Of a DNA stretch of 64,000 nucleotides, positions 8,060 through 16,202 are shown in pieces (within the stretch, counting starts at the first letter, position 1; every line of letters begins with the position of its first letter). A program made the translations under genes and the position numbers. This DNA comes from Natrinema halophilum. Lineage in GTDB: Archaea; Halobacteriota; Halobacteria; Halobacteriales; Natrialbaceae. Location of the stretch: NCBI RefSeq assembly GCF_013402815.2, contig NZ_CP058601.1, positions 4,216,001 to 4,280,000 of the forward strand, written 5' to 3'. The notes under the pieces were generated by a model that had not been told where the DNA came from, did not search any database, and was given only the letters and a program-made list of their open reading frames with translations.

Positions 8060-9803
8060 CGCCTACATCGATCAGTTCCCCGACGAAGCGGCCGTGATCA
8101 AGGCGGCGTTCTGGAGTTCTTTTATCGCGCTGGCGATCGGTGGCACGCTCGGCCTCGTGCAGGCGCTTCACCGGACGGACGTCTTCCGGTTCATCCAGTC
8201 GCCCGATTACTACACCGTCCTCACCGCACACGGCGTATTGCTGGCGATCACGTTTACGATCTTCTTCCTCGTCGGCCTGTTCACCTGGGCGGTGACCACC
8301 GGCCTCGATCGCGGCGTCGTGGACATCCGCTTCACCTGGGCCTGGTACGCACTGATGGTAGTCGGTGCAACGCTGGAAACTGTGACGATATTCGCCGGCT
8401 TCCTCGAGCAAGCACCGACGGTGCTCGGCTCGGAGCTATACGCAGACGTGCTCTTTACGTTCTACGCACCGCTGCAGGCTCATCCCCTCTTCTACCTGGG
8501 TCTGGTGCTGTTCGTCGTCGGCTCCTGGCTCGCCGGCGTCGACTGGTTCCGGACCTGGTGGGCCTGGCGCAAAGAGAACCCCGACGAGCGAATACCGCTG
8601 CCGGCGTTCATGGTGTTGACGACGACGCTGTTCTGGTACATCTGTACGCTCGGCGTCGCGATAGCGATTCTCGTGTTCCTGCTGCCGTGGTCGCTTGGAA
8701 TCACTGACTCGGTGAACCCGCTGCTGACTCGGACCCTGTTCTGGTACTTCGGCCACGCCGTCGTCTACTTCTGGCTGATGCCGGCGTACGTGATGTGGTA
8801 TCTCATGCTGCCGAAGTTCTCCGGCGGAAAGCTGTTCAGCGATCCGCTCGCTCGCGTCGTTTTCGTGTTATTCCTGCTGCTCTCGACGCCGCTTGGCATC
8901 CACCACCAGTATCTGGATCCCGGCATCGCGGAAGGCTTCAAGTTCATCGCGATGACGAACACGATGTTCCTCCTGCTGCCGAGCCTGCTCACCGCCTTTA
9001 CTGTCGTCGCGAGTATGGAACACGGTGCTCGTCAGCGCGGCGGGACGGGCTATCTCGGGTGGCTCAAGGCCCTTCCGTGGCGCGACCCGGTCTTTACCGG
9101 GATGGCGCTCGCGGGCCTGATGTTCGCCGCGGCCGGATTCTCCGGCATGATCAACGCGGGGATGAACATCAACTACCTCGTCCACAACACCTGGTGGGTC
9201 GTCGGCCACTTCCACCTCACCGTCGGTACCGCCGTCGCGTTGACGTTCATGGCCTCGTCGTACTGGTTCATCCCGCAGATGACCGGCAAAGCGCTCTGGA
9301 ACCGCTCGCTCGCACTGGCCCAGGTCCTGATCTGGTTCGTCGGGATGACGTTCATGTCGAACGCGATGCACCGGTCCGGGCTGTTCGGCATGCCTCGCCG
9401 GACCGCCGAACCGCAGTACCAGGGCTTCGACTTCGAACCCGCCGTCGGCACCGTCGGCGAGATCAACGCACAGGTCGCCCTCGGGGCAGTGTTGCTGACC
9501 CTCTCGCTTGCCCTGTTCCTCCTGATCATGGTCATGACCTCGTTCAACGGCACTAGTGACTCGCTTCCGGACAACGGGTACGCCGGCACGCTCTCCGGGC
9601 CCGAGGACTCGCCCGCGATCCTCGACAACCTCAAGGTCTGGACCGCGATCGCCATCGTCCTCGTGATATTCGCGTACACGCTCCCACTTGCGAGCATCAT
9701 CGACTCCGGCGGCCTCTTCGGCAAGGGTATCGAGGGCGTCCAGCTCTCGATCGGCGCCGATCCCGGACTGGTCCTCGAGTCGCTCCGGGAGGTGATTCGG
9801 TAG
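8052..9803 (+). CDS. cbaA: cytochrome ba3 oxidase subunit I
   Basis: A 583-residue haem-copper oxidase catalytic subunit with 12 or more membrane helices. Key sites are the low-spin haem ligand in LTAHGVLLAI, the CuB histidine with cross-linked tyrosine in WYFGHAVVYFWLMP, the CuB pair HH in GIHHQYLD, and the two haem ligands HFH in WWVVGHFHLTVGTAVA. It reduces O2 to water and pumps protons across the cytoplasmic membrane. The GHAVVY pattern and the lack of a D-channel motif fit the B-type (ba3) group. Start ATG 8052 overlaps the end of subunit II, and the next gene begins immediately after its stop. Confidence 0.96.
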   Translation: MRNAYIDQFPDEAAVIKAAFWSSFIALAIGGTLGLVQALHRTDVFRFIQSPDYYTVLTAHGVLLAITFTIFFLVGLFTWAVTTGLDRGVVDIRFTWAWYALMVVGATLETVTIFAGFLEQAPTVLGSELYADVLFTFYAPLQAHPLFYLGLVLFVVGSWLAGVDWFRTWWAWRKENPDERIPLPAFMVLTTTLFWYICTLGVAIAILVFLLPWSLGITDSVNPLLTRTLFWYFGHAVVYFWLMPAYVMWYLMLPKFSGGKLFSDPLARVVFVLFLLLSTPLGIHHQYLDPGIAEGFKFIAMTNTMFLLLPSLLTAFTVVASMEHGARQRGGTGYLGWLKALPWRDPVFTGMALAGLMFAAAGFSGMINAGMNINYLVHNTWWVVGHFHLTVGTAVALTFMASSYWFIPQMTGKALWNRSLALAQVLIWFVGMTFMSNAMHRSGLFGMPRRTAEPQYQGFDFEPAVGTVGEINAQVALGAVLLTLSLALFLLIMVMTSFNGTSDSLPDNGYAGTLSGPEDSPAILDNLKVWTAIAIVLVIFAYTLPLASIIDSGGLFGKGIEGVQLSIGADPGLVLESLREVIR

Positions 9804-10013
9804 ATGCGCATCTCTGGCGGTGCACTCCTCGTTGTCCTGGCTATGCTCATCCCGTTCGTGGTCGAACTCCGGACGGCGCTTTCGTGGTTCGGCGTCGAGT
9901 TGACCCTCCTCGAAACGAGCGTGATCGGCTCGGCGGCCGCCCTCGCGATCATCGCCTGGGCAGTGTGGCCCCCGAACGATGACGCCAACGGGAAGTCGTC
10001 CGGACTCAGCTAA
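9804..10013 (+). CDS. small membrane protein at the end of the ba3 operon (CbaC-like)
   Basis: A 69-residue protein starting directly after the subunit I stop. It has two hydrophobic segments, about residues 5-25 and 35-57, and a short polar tail. Position and size match a small protein called CbaC in haloarchaeal ba3 oxidase operons (recalled family name). It is probably an integral oxidase component or assembly factor. Nothing catalytic is visible. The 104 bases that follow separate it from the convergent nucleotidyltransferase gene. Confidence 0.65.
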   Translation: MRISGGALLVVLAMLIPFVVELRTALSWFGVELTLLETSVIGSAAALAIIAWAVWPPNDDANGKSSGLS

Positions 10014-10117
10014 TTAGTTCGACCCACCCGATCGCCCGTTCCGGTTGACCGCACCGACTCGAGCGACCCACCCGATTCTCGAGGCATAAGCTTTCAAAAC
10101 TCTCGAGGCTCGAGCCG

Positions 10118-11176
10118 TCAAAACGCGTTGTGCTCCCGAAGTCGCTCGACGATCGTTCGGATTCGCTGTGACGCTCCGCGAGGGCCGACGAGGATTCGGT
10201 CGTCGAATGCCACAACGAGTAACTCTTCGACCTCGAGCAGTGAAACGTGCGCGTCGGGGGCGGCGACGACGTTGTCCGCCGCATCGATCGACAGCACGTC
10301 CCCGGCGACGACCTCGTTTTCGCCGTCGTTCCCGTCGAGTACCCGGCCGACAGCGTCCCACGTCCCCAGGTCGTCCCAGCCGACCGACAGCGGCGTCACG
10401 TACGCGTCGGCCGTCTGTTCCATGATCGCGTAGTCCACGCTCACGGCGTCGATCGCCTCGAACCCTTGGTCAGGATTCCCCTCCTCGAGGGCGTCGACCA
10501 GCGGGGCGAGCGGGGACTCCGCCGCCTCGCGGAGGAGGGCACTCGGCGTCCAGGCGAAGATACCCGCGTTCCAGTATGCGCCGGACTCGATGAGTCGCGT
10601 CGCGGTCTCGCGCCGAGGTTTTTCCGTGAACCGATCGATCGCGGCGTAATCGTCAGTTTCGGTACCGCCGCTGAGAGCGGAGTCAGTCCCGGTATCACCG
10701 TCGTCTCCGGCGGGTGAGATGTAACCGTATCCCGTCGCCGGCCGCGTCGGCTCGACGCCCATCGTTACGAGCCCGTCGGTCTCGACTGCGATTTCCGCCG
10801 CGCGCTCGAGTCGACGGGAAAAGACCGCGTCGTCCGCGACGTAGTGGTCGCTGGGGAGACAGACCAGTACCGGTTCCACTTCGAACCGGTGGCGAAGCCG
10901 CCAGGCTGCATAGACCAGCGCCGGACCGGTATCCTTGCCGGCCGGTTCGACCAGTACACCCGCCTCTGGGGCATGTTCGTGAATTGCTTCGGCGAACGAG
11001 TCGCGCGTCAGGACGTACCGTTCGTCGGCAAACGCCGTCCGATCCATCGTCCGGGCGAGTAACGATCTCCCGCCGACGAACGAGAGGAATTGCTTGGGCC
11101 GATCGGACCGGCTCGCGGGATAGAGTCGACTGCCGGTGCCCCCAGCGAGGACGCACGCGACGATGGGCCGATCCAT
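10118..11176 (-). CDS. mannose-1-phosphate guanylyltransferase-type sugar nucleotidyltransferase
   Basis: A 352-residue nucleotidyltransferase. The N-terminal signature VLAGGTGSRLYPASR (residues about 8-22) with RPKQF after it is typical of GMP-forming mannose-1-phosphate guanylyltransferases; LPSDHYV and YWNAGIFAW (substrate and metal sites) and FTEKP follow. The enzyme makes GDP-mannose from mannose-1-phosphate and GTP for glycosylation. Only the catalytic domain and a short left-handed tail are present; there is no fused isomerase. The start is ATG 11176, one base after the stop of the upstream gene, which suggests one transcript. Confidence 0.85.
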   Translation of the reverse strand: MDRPIVACVLAGGTGSRLYPASRSDRPKQFLSFVGGRSLLARTMDRTAFADERYVLTRDSFAEAIHEHAPEAGVLVEPAGKDTGPALVYAAWRLRHRFEVEPVLVCLPSDHYVADDAVFSRRLERAAEIAVETDGLVTMGVEPTRPATGYGYISPAGDDGDTGTDSALSGGTETDDYAAIDRFTEKPRRETATRLIESGAYWNAGIFAWTPSALLREAAESPLAPLVDALEEGNPDQGFEAIDAVSVDYAIMEQTADAYVTPLSVGWDDLGTWDAVGRVLDGNDGENEVVAGDVLSIDAADNVVAAPDAHVSLLEVEELLVVAFDDRILVGPRGASQRIRTIVERLREHNAF

Positions 11177-11177
11177 G

Positions 11178-11489
11178 TCACCAGGTCTCGATGCGCCCCT
11201 TTCGGACGTCTTCTGCACACCCCTCGCAGTCGGGATGGCCGTCTTCGTAACACGCCGGCCGATACATATCGTCGAGTTTCGCTGCCCGCTGTTGGGCGTG
11301 GCGTCGACAGACGATCTTCGCTCGCCCCTCTTCGTCCGACGGGAGGCGACGGGCGTTCTTCGCCACTTCGTACGAGCCGCGAGCCTCCTCGAGTTGGTCG
11401 TCGGTCGATCTGCGGAGCGCTTCGAACTGCTCGCCCGCATCCTGCAGTGTCGAGCGCAGGAACTGCTCCAGTTGACGCCGGTCCGCCAT
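11178..11489 (-). CDS. conserved haloarchaeal protein with Cys-rich C-terminus (DUF7091-like)
   Basis: A 103-residue protein. The N-terminal half is helical and charged (RRQLEQFLRSTLQDAGEQFE). The C-terminal half has three cysteines in a pattern like a metal site: an IVCRRHA segment, then PACYEDGHPDC and GCAEDVRKGRIETW. I recall this ending in a widespread haloarchaeal family (DUF7091) without known function. It is directly upstream of the sugar nucleotidyltransferase on the same strand and probably cotranscribed. Confidence 0.7.
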   Translation of the reverse strand: MADRRQLEQFLRSTLQDAGEQFEALRRSTDDQLEEARGSYEVAKNARRLPSDEEGRAKIVCRRHAQQRAAKLDDMYRPACYEDGHPDCEGCAEDVRKGRIETW

Positions 11490-11593
11490 TGCGCCGTCGT
11501 TCGAGCGCCGGGCACATAGGTTCGTCGCCGGTGGAATACCGGCGACCGAGCGACGGCTATCCGACCGGCGCTTCTCTCGATCCGATGGCAACG

Positions 11594-11601
11594 ACTTTAG
11601 A
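11594..11601 (+). promoter_or_regulatory. TATA box of the DHDPS-family gene
   Basis: The bases actttaga lie about 25 bases before the ATG at 11623. This predicts transcription starting at or just before that codon and so decides the start against the earlier ATG at 11605, which is too close to the box. Confidence 0.55.
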
Positions 11602-11622
11602 GAAATGACCGCACAACTGAAC

Positions 11623-12513
11623 ATGGATAGCAGCACTGCGCTTCGTGGAATAACCTGTCCGACTGTCACCCCGTTCGACGACGGATCGATAGATGTCGAT
11701 GCGCTCGGCGATCTGCTCGAGCACCTCCACGACGGCGGTATCGATGCCGTTTTTCCTTGCGGGACGACCGGCGAGTTCCCGAGCCTGACGGCCGACGAGC
11801 GACAGCGCGTCATCGAGACGACCGTCGACCACGCCGACGTCCCAGTCGTCGCCGGGGCCGCCGCGACGAGCATCGTCGAGACGATCACGGCTATCGACCG
11901 CGCCGCCGCCGCGGGAGCCGACGCCGCCGCGATCGTCACTCCCTACTTCACCACTGCGAACGACCCGTCCGGCAACCGGCGGTTCCTCGAGGCAGTCCTG
12001 AACGACGCCTCGATTCCCGTCTTGCTGTATAACATTCCGCAGTGTACGGGCCATCGTATCGAACCGGAGACCGTTGCCACCATCGCAGGCCACGACCGTG
12101 CGATCGGGATCAAGGACTCGAGCGGCGATCTGGCGTATTTCCTGTCCGTTCTCCGGCAGACGCCGGACGAGTTCCTGTGTCTGCAGGGGTACGACGCCCT
12201 GCTGGTCCCCGCGTTACGGATGGGTGCGGACGGCGGTATCAACGCGCTGTCGAACGTCGTCCCCCGCGCGCTATGCGAGGCGTTCGACCGAGCGACCGAC
12301 GAGTGCGGCCGAGAACTCCAGGAACATGTGATAACGCCGCTGTTCGAGGCGTGTACGACCCACGATTTCGCCCCAGCGACGAAATCGGCGCTGGCCCACC
12401 GCGGTATCATTCCGTCCGACGACGTTCGCCCGCCACTGGTCGCCGTCGACGACGCTGGCGCGGCGGCGATCGGTGACACTGTCGATGCCGCCGTCAGTTC
12501 GGACTCGTTCTGA
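11623..12513 (+). CDS. dihydrodipicolinate synthase / N-acetylneuraminate lyase family aldolase
   Basis: A 296-residue TIM-barrel aldolase. Visible sites are CPTVTPFDD near the N-terminus, the GTTGEF loop (CGTTGEFPSL), the tyrosine in LLYNIPQ and the Schiff-base lysine in IGIKDSSGD. Family members condense or split pyruvate or oxo-sugar acids (DapA, NanA, KDG aldolases). In haloarchaea several paralogues act in sugar-acid breakdown, so the substrate is left open. The gene stands alone between the nucleotidyltransferase pair (divergent) and rpa. Leaderless start at 11623. Confidence 0.85.
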   Translation: MDSSTALRGITCPTVTPFDDGSIDVDALGDLLEHLHDGGIDAVFPCGTTGEFPSLTADERQRVIETTVDHADVPVVAGAAATSIVETITAIDRAAAAGADAAAIVTPYFTTANDPSGNRRFLEAVLNDASIPVLLYNIPQCTGHRIEPETVATIAGHDRAIGIKDSSGDLAYFLSVLRQTPDEFLCLQGYDALLVPALRMGADGGINALSNVVPRALCEAFDRATDECGRELQEHVITPLFEACTTHDFAPATKSALAHRGIIPSDDVRPPLVAVDDAGAAAIGDTVDAAVSSDSF

Positions 12514-12640
12514 ATGGTCGTCGGGCTGAGCCGATGACGGCGATCGCCACCCTCGAGATCGGTGCACACGATCGGTCGCGTTCAGTCACCGGCAGGTATA
12601 GTAGACGGTGAACGTCATTGCACACCCCGCTCGAGAATTC

Positions 12641-12666
12641 GCGGCCAGCGAGTACTCGCTGGCCGC
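12641..12666. repeat. perfect 26-bp palindrome
   Basis: The left arm gcggccagcgagt is followed without spacer by its exact reverse complement actcgctggccgc. It lies in the 343-base gap between the aldolase and rpa, about 125 bases before the rpa TATA box. It could be a dimeric regulator site or a hairpin ending the aldolase transcript. No gene is seen in the rest of the gap. Confidence 0.85.
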
Positions 12667-12790
12667 CCCAGCGCAAGCGGTGGGTACAACGTTTCAACGA
12701 CTACTATAACGATCGCCCAAACGAAACGACCCTCCCCGCAGAGTCGTACGGTTTTGCTGCCGACGTTCACTTTCACTCCGGCGGCGGCAG

Positions 12791-12847
12791 TTTAAATAGT
12801 ACGGGGCGCGAACGAGGGTATGCCTCCCAGTGAAACCAAGGAGGAGG
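12791..12847 (+). promoter_or_regulatory. rpa promoter and Shine-Dalgarno leader
   Basis: TATA box tttaaata at 12791-12798 predicts transcription from about 12822. The resulting leader of roughly 35 bases contains ggaggagg (12840-12847), a strong Shine-Dalgarno match nine bases before the ATG at 12857. This is unlike the mostly leaderless genes around it. Confidence 0.75.
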
Positions 12848-12856
12848 CGTGACACA

Positions 12857-13786
12857 ATGAGCGACGTACGACAACACGCGGACGACATACACGAGCAGTT
12901 TTCGGACCACCTCGACGTAAGCGTCGAGGACGTCGAAGAGCGCCTCACTACGCTCGTCGATGAATACAAGGTCCCGATCGACGAAGCGAGACGGAGCGTC
13001 ACCAACCACTACCTCGAGGAGGCTGGCCTCGACCGCGAGGACATCGCGAGCGGCGGCAGCGAGGCAGCCAACGTCGAAGACGTTGACGAACCCGAGGAAT
13101 GGATAGATCTGACAGCCAAAGTTATCGAACTCTGGGATCCCCGCAGTGATTCGGTCGCACAGGTCGGGCTACTCGGCGACCCGACGGGGACGATCAAATT
13201 TACCAAGTGGGCCAAATCGGAACTTCCGACGCTCAAGGAAGGCGGCGTCTACGAATTTCGCAACCTCGTCACCGACGAGTACCAGGGACGGTACTCGGTC
13301 AAACTCAATTCGACGACCGTCATCGAGGAACTCGAGGAGGACCTCGAAGTCGGTGACGACACCAGCGAGATCGAGGGCGCTCTGGTCGACATGCAAAGCG
13401 GAAGCGGCCTTATCAAGCGTTGCCCGAAGGAAGATTGTACGCGCGTCCTCCAGAACGGCCGCTGTAACGAACACGGCGACGTCGAAGGGGAGTTCGACCT
13501 CCGCATCAAGGCCGTCGTCGACGACGGTATCGATGCCCACGAAGTCATCTTCGACAAGGACGCCACCGAGGAATTGACTGGCCTCACCCTCGAAGAAGCG
13601 AAGGAAATGGCGATGGACGCACTGGACACGACCATCGTCGCCGACGAGATCGCGGACGATATCGTCGGCACCTACTACCGAATCGAGGGGCCGACCTTCG
13701 GTCGCTACGTCCTGGCCGACGACGTCGAAGAACTCGACGGGCCAGTGGATGTAGAACAGGTGCTGATCAAAGCGAGGTCGATGTGA
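12857..13786 (+). CDS. replication protein A (single-stranded DNA-binding protein), RPA3-type
   Basis: A 309-residue archaeal RPA. A helical N-terminal segment (about 1-65) is followed by an OB fold (WIDLTAKVIELWDPRSDSVAQ, to about residue 160). A second OB-like region holds a zinc finger, CPKEDCTRVLQNGRCNEHG, with three cysteines and a histidine at about 194-212. It coats single-stranded DNA in replication and repair. Length and the adjacent partner gene match the haloarchaeal rpa3-rpap3 pair rather than the longer RPA1. The one-base gap to the next gene indicates an operon. Confidence 0.9.
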   Translation: MSDVRQHADDIHEQFSDHLDVSVEDVEERLTTLVDEYKVPIDEARRSVTNHYLEEAGLDREDIASGGSEAANVEDVDEPEEWIDLTAKVIELWDPRSDSVAQVGLLGDPTGTIKFTKWAKSELPTLKEGGVYEFRNLVTDEYQGRYSVKLNSTTVIEELEEDLEVGDDTSEIEGALVDMQSGSGLIKRCPKEDCTRVLQNGRCNEHGDVEGEFDLRIKAVVDDGIDAHEVIFDKDATEELTGLTLEEAKEMAMDALDTTIVADEIADDIVGTYYRIEGPTFGRYVLADDVEELDGPVDVEQVLIKARSM

Positions 13787-13787
13787 C

Positions 13788-14423
13788 ATGAGTCAGGCAG
13801 AACTCACTCGCGAAGTCGCCCGTCGCGTCTTCGCGTCTGAATTCAACGACTCGACGTACACGTTCAAAGAAAGCGACGACGAGCGCGCGCCCAACTACGC
13901 CTTGCTCCCGACGGGCGATCGCGCGAACCGCGTGTTCGTCGCCGGCACCCTCACCGAAACCGAGGACGTCGGCGATGACAGCGAGTACTGGCGCGGGCGG
14001 GTCGTCGACCCGACGGGGACGTTCTTCGTCTACGCCGGTCAGTACCAGCCCGAGGCGGCCTCGGTGCTGCGAGATACGGAACCGCCGGCCTACGTTTCCA
14101 TCGTCGGCAAACCCCGCACCTACGAAACCGACGACGGAACGGTCAACGTCTCCCTGCGACCCGAGTCTATCTCGATCGTCGACGACGATACCCGCGATCG
14201 CTGGGTCGTCGAAACCGCCGAACGCACCATAGACCGCATCGAAGCCTTCGAGGAGTGGGAGCGCGAACAGGAAGCACCAGAAGGTGCATCCACCGCACCG
14301 ACGAACGAGTACGCCCAGATGGCTCGCGAGCAGTACGATTCACCCGTCGTTAACTACCGCAACGACGTGATTCAGGCCCTCGAGAGCCTCGAGACCGTCG
14401 ACGACGCGGAACCGACCGTCTGA
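13788..14423 (+). CDS. RPA-associated protein (Rpap-type)
   Basis: A 211-residue acidic protein with a central OB-fold region (residues about 47-125: RVFVAGTLTETEDVGDD, YWRGRVVDPTGTFFVYAGQY, PPAYVSIVGKPRTYE). The C-terminal part is helical and charged. It matches the RPA-associated proteins coded next to RPA in haloarchaea, which work with their own RPA. It starts one base after the rpa stop. The third gene of some such operons, a calcineurin-like phosphoesterase, is not found here. Confidence 0.85.
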   Translation: MSQAELTREVARRVFASEFNDSTYTFKESDDERAPNYALLPTGDRANRVFVAGTLTETEDVGDDSEYWRGRVVDPTGTFFVYAGQYQPEAASVLRDTEPPAYVSIVGKPRTYETDDGTVNVSLRPESISIVDDDTRDRWVVETAERTIDRIEAFEEWEREQEAPEGASTAPTNEYAQMAREQYDSPVVNYRNDVIQALESLETVDDAEPTV

Positions 14424-14747
14424 GGCGTCGCCACCGTCATCGGACACCGAAAGCACCGTTTCCATTCTTCGTTTTCAGCCCGCTGGTGGCCGCGTCGTCG
14501 AATCGAGGGCTCGTTCGACGATCGGATCGCGGTCGCTGTGGGACGCGTCCGTGTCGCGTCCGATTAGGAGAACGGCCCAGGAGCACCGGTACCCGGCACG
14601 CCGTCGTCAGCAGTCGACAGCCCGTCATCGCCGGAGCTACGGGCTCCACTCGAGCGACGATTTCTGTCGATTCACTTTCTTTCCGGTCGGCCAATCCTGC
14701 TTGTCTGACAAATGGTTAAGTGTCGTGAACGAAGACTAGGGGTATCG
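14424..14747. other. intergenic region with promoter of the RHH gene
   Basis: No gene is seen in this 324-base stretch. Near the right end ttgtctgacaa (14701-14711) forms a short inverted repeat just before atggttaagt, a likely TATA region about 30 bases before the ATG at 14748. Confidence 0.4.
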
Positions 14748-15155
14748 ATGGGGAACAAGAACAAGACGATCTCGTTTCGTGTCAACGAGGATGCGTTTAC
14801 GGCGCTCCAGGAAATCGCCGAGGAACGGGACATCTCGCTTTCGGCGGTCTTCCGAGACTACGTCGACCAACTGGTCGAACACGACGGGCAGGTCGAGGTC
14901 GTCCCCGAAGGTGACCGCAAGAAGCGCGCCGACGATACCGACGAAGACATCTCGTTCCCGCCGACCGTCGAAGTTCCGAAGCGCTTCATCCGCGAACACG
15001 AGCGACTTGAGCTCGAGGCCGAACACCTCCGCGAACAACTCGACGAGTACAAAAGGTACGTCAACGATCTGCAGGACCGACTCGAAGACGAGGAAGACGA
15101 GGTCCTCCTCCTCGACGAGTTAGACGACGGAGAAGAATCGTACCAGTTGCGATAA
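14748..15155 (+). CDS. ribbon-helix-helix protein with C-terminal coiled coil
   Basis: A 135-residue protein. The N-terminus (KTISFRVNEDAFTALQEIAE, then RDISLSAVFRDYVDQLV) is a ribbon-helix-helix domain of the CopG/MetJ type, expected to bind DNA as a dimer. From about residue 85 the chain is a strongly charged coiled coil (EHERLELEAEHLREQLDEYK) with an acidic tail. The domain pair suggests a chromosomal DNA-binding or regulatory protein; the target is unknown. A longer in-frame start at 14712 would include promoter sequence and is rejected. Confidence 0.75.
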   Translation: MGNKNKTISFRVNEDAFTALQEIAEERDISLSAVFRDYVDQLVEHDGQVEVVPEGDRKKRADDTDEDISFPPTVEVPKRFIREHERLELEAEHLREQLDEYKRYVNDLQDRLEDEEDEVLLLDELDDGEESYQLR

Positions 15156-15194
15156 GCGAGCCGATTTGTCCCGACGTCGAGCGGGACGACGACG

Positions 15195-15650
15195 TTATCG
15201 AGACAGATCCTGTTTCGCCTGGCGAATTTCGTCGTACTTCTCGTCGGCGCCATCGACGCGAGCGAGCCCTTCGGCCGCCTCGAGCGTTCGGACGGCGTCG
15301 TCGAGAAACGACAACACGTCACCGGAGTACGCATACACCATATAGTCGTCAGTCATTACGTCGACGATCGCGTCAGGGCCCAGGCCCTGGGCGCGCAACT
15401 CGAGTAGATACTCGATGAACTTCCGTTCCGGACAGCCACAATAGGGGTTTGTGTCACAGCCACAATCGAGGAAATCCTGTGCGAAATCGAGGATTCGATC
15501 CCGAGTCGCGTCGTCGAGTTTCTCGAGACCCGTGCCCTGAAAGAGCACGTCGAGGGTCGCACCCTTGAACGCTCCCTTGGGGATGTTCGTCTCGAGCTGG
15601 GAGCTGAGCTGTCGGTGATTTTTGACGTAGATCTTGTCGGTTATAGCCAC
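15195..15650 (-). CDS. DUF5814-like conserved protein
   Basis: A 151-residue protein conserved in haloarchaea. It has a cysteine cluster CGCDTNPYCGCPERKF (residues about 64-79) that looks like a metal or iron-sulfur site, flanked by helical segments (KLDDATRDRILDFAQDFLD and LLELRAQGLGPDAIVDVM). The family name DUF5814 is recalled; related segments occur at the end of some Ski2-type helicases. No reaction is known. It is convergent with the RHH gene. Confidence 0.7.
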   Translation of the reverse strand: MAITDKIYVKNHRQLSSQLETNIPKGAFKGATLDVLFQGTGLEKLDDATRDRILDFAQDFLDCGCDTNPYCGCPERKFIEYLLELRAQGLGPDAIVDVMTDDYMVYAYSGDVLSFLDDAVRTLEAAEGLARVDGADEKYDEIRQAKQDLSR

Positions 15651-15830
15651 GCGTTGGCGGTTCTACCGGCTCTGGGCCGAAAAACGTCTCGGTCGCGATC
15701 GACTGCCTCGAGCCGCGGTCACCGCGATTCAGCTTCGCCGTCCGAAATCGCGCGGTACGGAGTCGCACACCCCGAACGCGGAGTCGTAACGTATTTCAGG
15801 CCGACCGCGTGTAGGATTACGTGTAAGCGT

Positions 15831-15903
15831 GTCCGGGTTGGGGTAGTGGTTATCCTTCAGCCTTGTGGAGGCTGAGACGCGGGTTCGATTCTCGCACCCG
15901 GAC
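15831..15903 (+). tRNA. tRNA-His (anticodon GTG)
   Basis: A 73-base cloverleaf. The acceptor TCCGGGT pairs with ACCCGGA, preceded by an encoded G-1 paired with C73, the tRNA-His identity pair. The anticodon stem CAGCC/GGCTG encloses loop TTGTGGA (anticodon GTG), and the T arm is GCGGGTTCGATTCTCGC. A T run (15904-15908) follows as a probable terminator. Confidence 0.95.
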
Positions 15904-16024
15904 TTTTTCACGACGACCATCGAGAGGAGTGGAAAAGCCGGAAGGCGAGATCGAACCCTGCCAGTCGCAGCGGCCGAACGGAGTGTGGCCGGTCGTCTGG
16001 CCCCGGTTCGATTCTCGCACCGGA
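15881..16024 (+). repeat. tRNA-His 3' half and its degenerate second copy around a shared core
   Basis: The tRNA 3' part ggttcgattctcgcac (15882-15897) recurs at 16004-16019 followed by cgga, a near-copy of the T arm and acceptor end lacking two bases. Between them lies agtcgcagcggccgaacgga (from 15963) with gtg after it. Nearly the same core follows tRNA-Gly at 55453. The unit looks like a tiny integration footprint at a tRNA 3' end. Confidence 0.75.
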
Positions 16025-16202
16025 TTTCTAATTCCTACCGTATTCTCGAAGAGATTTGATCATCTATGCTTACTTTATATCTGTTACATGTGGATGTAGA
16101 AGAATAGTTTTCGATCCTAATCATATATTCACTCAACCGAAGTCAGTCAATCCACGCTTTTCGACTGTCTTAATCCTTTCATCTAACTATTTCCCGTTTC
16201 AT

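Noticed and set aside
16004-16024. Second tRNA-His gene
   Set aside because: Only the T arm and acceptor end are present; there is no D arm or anticodon arm.
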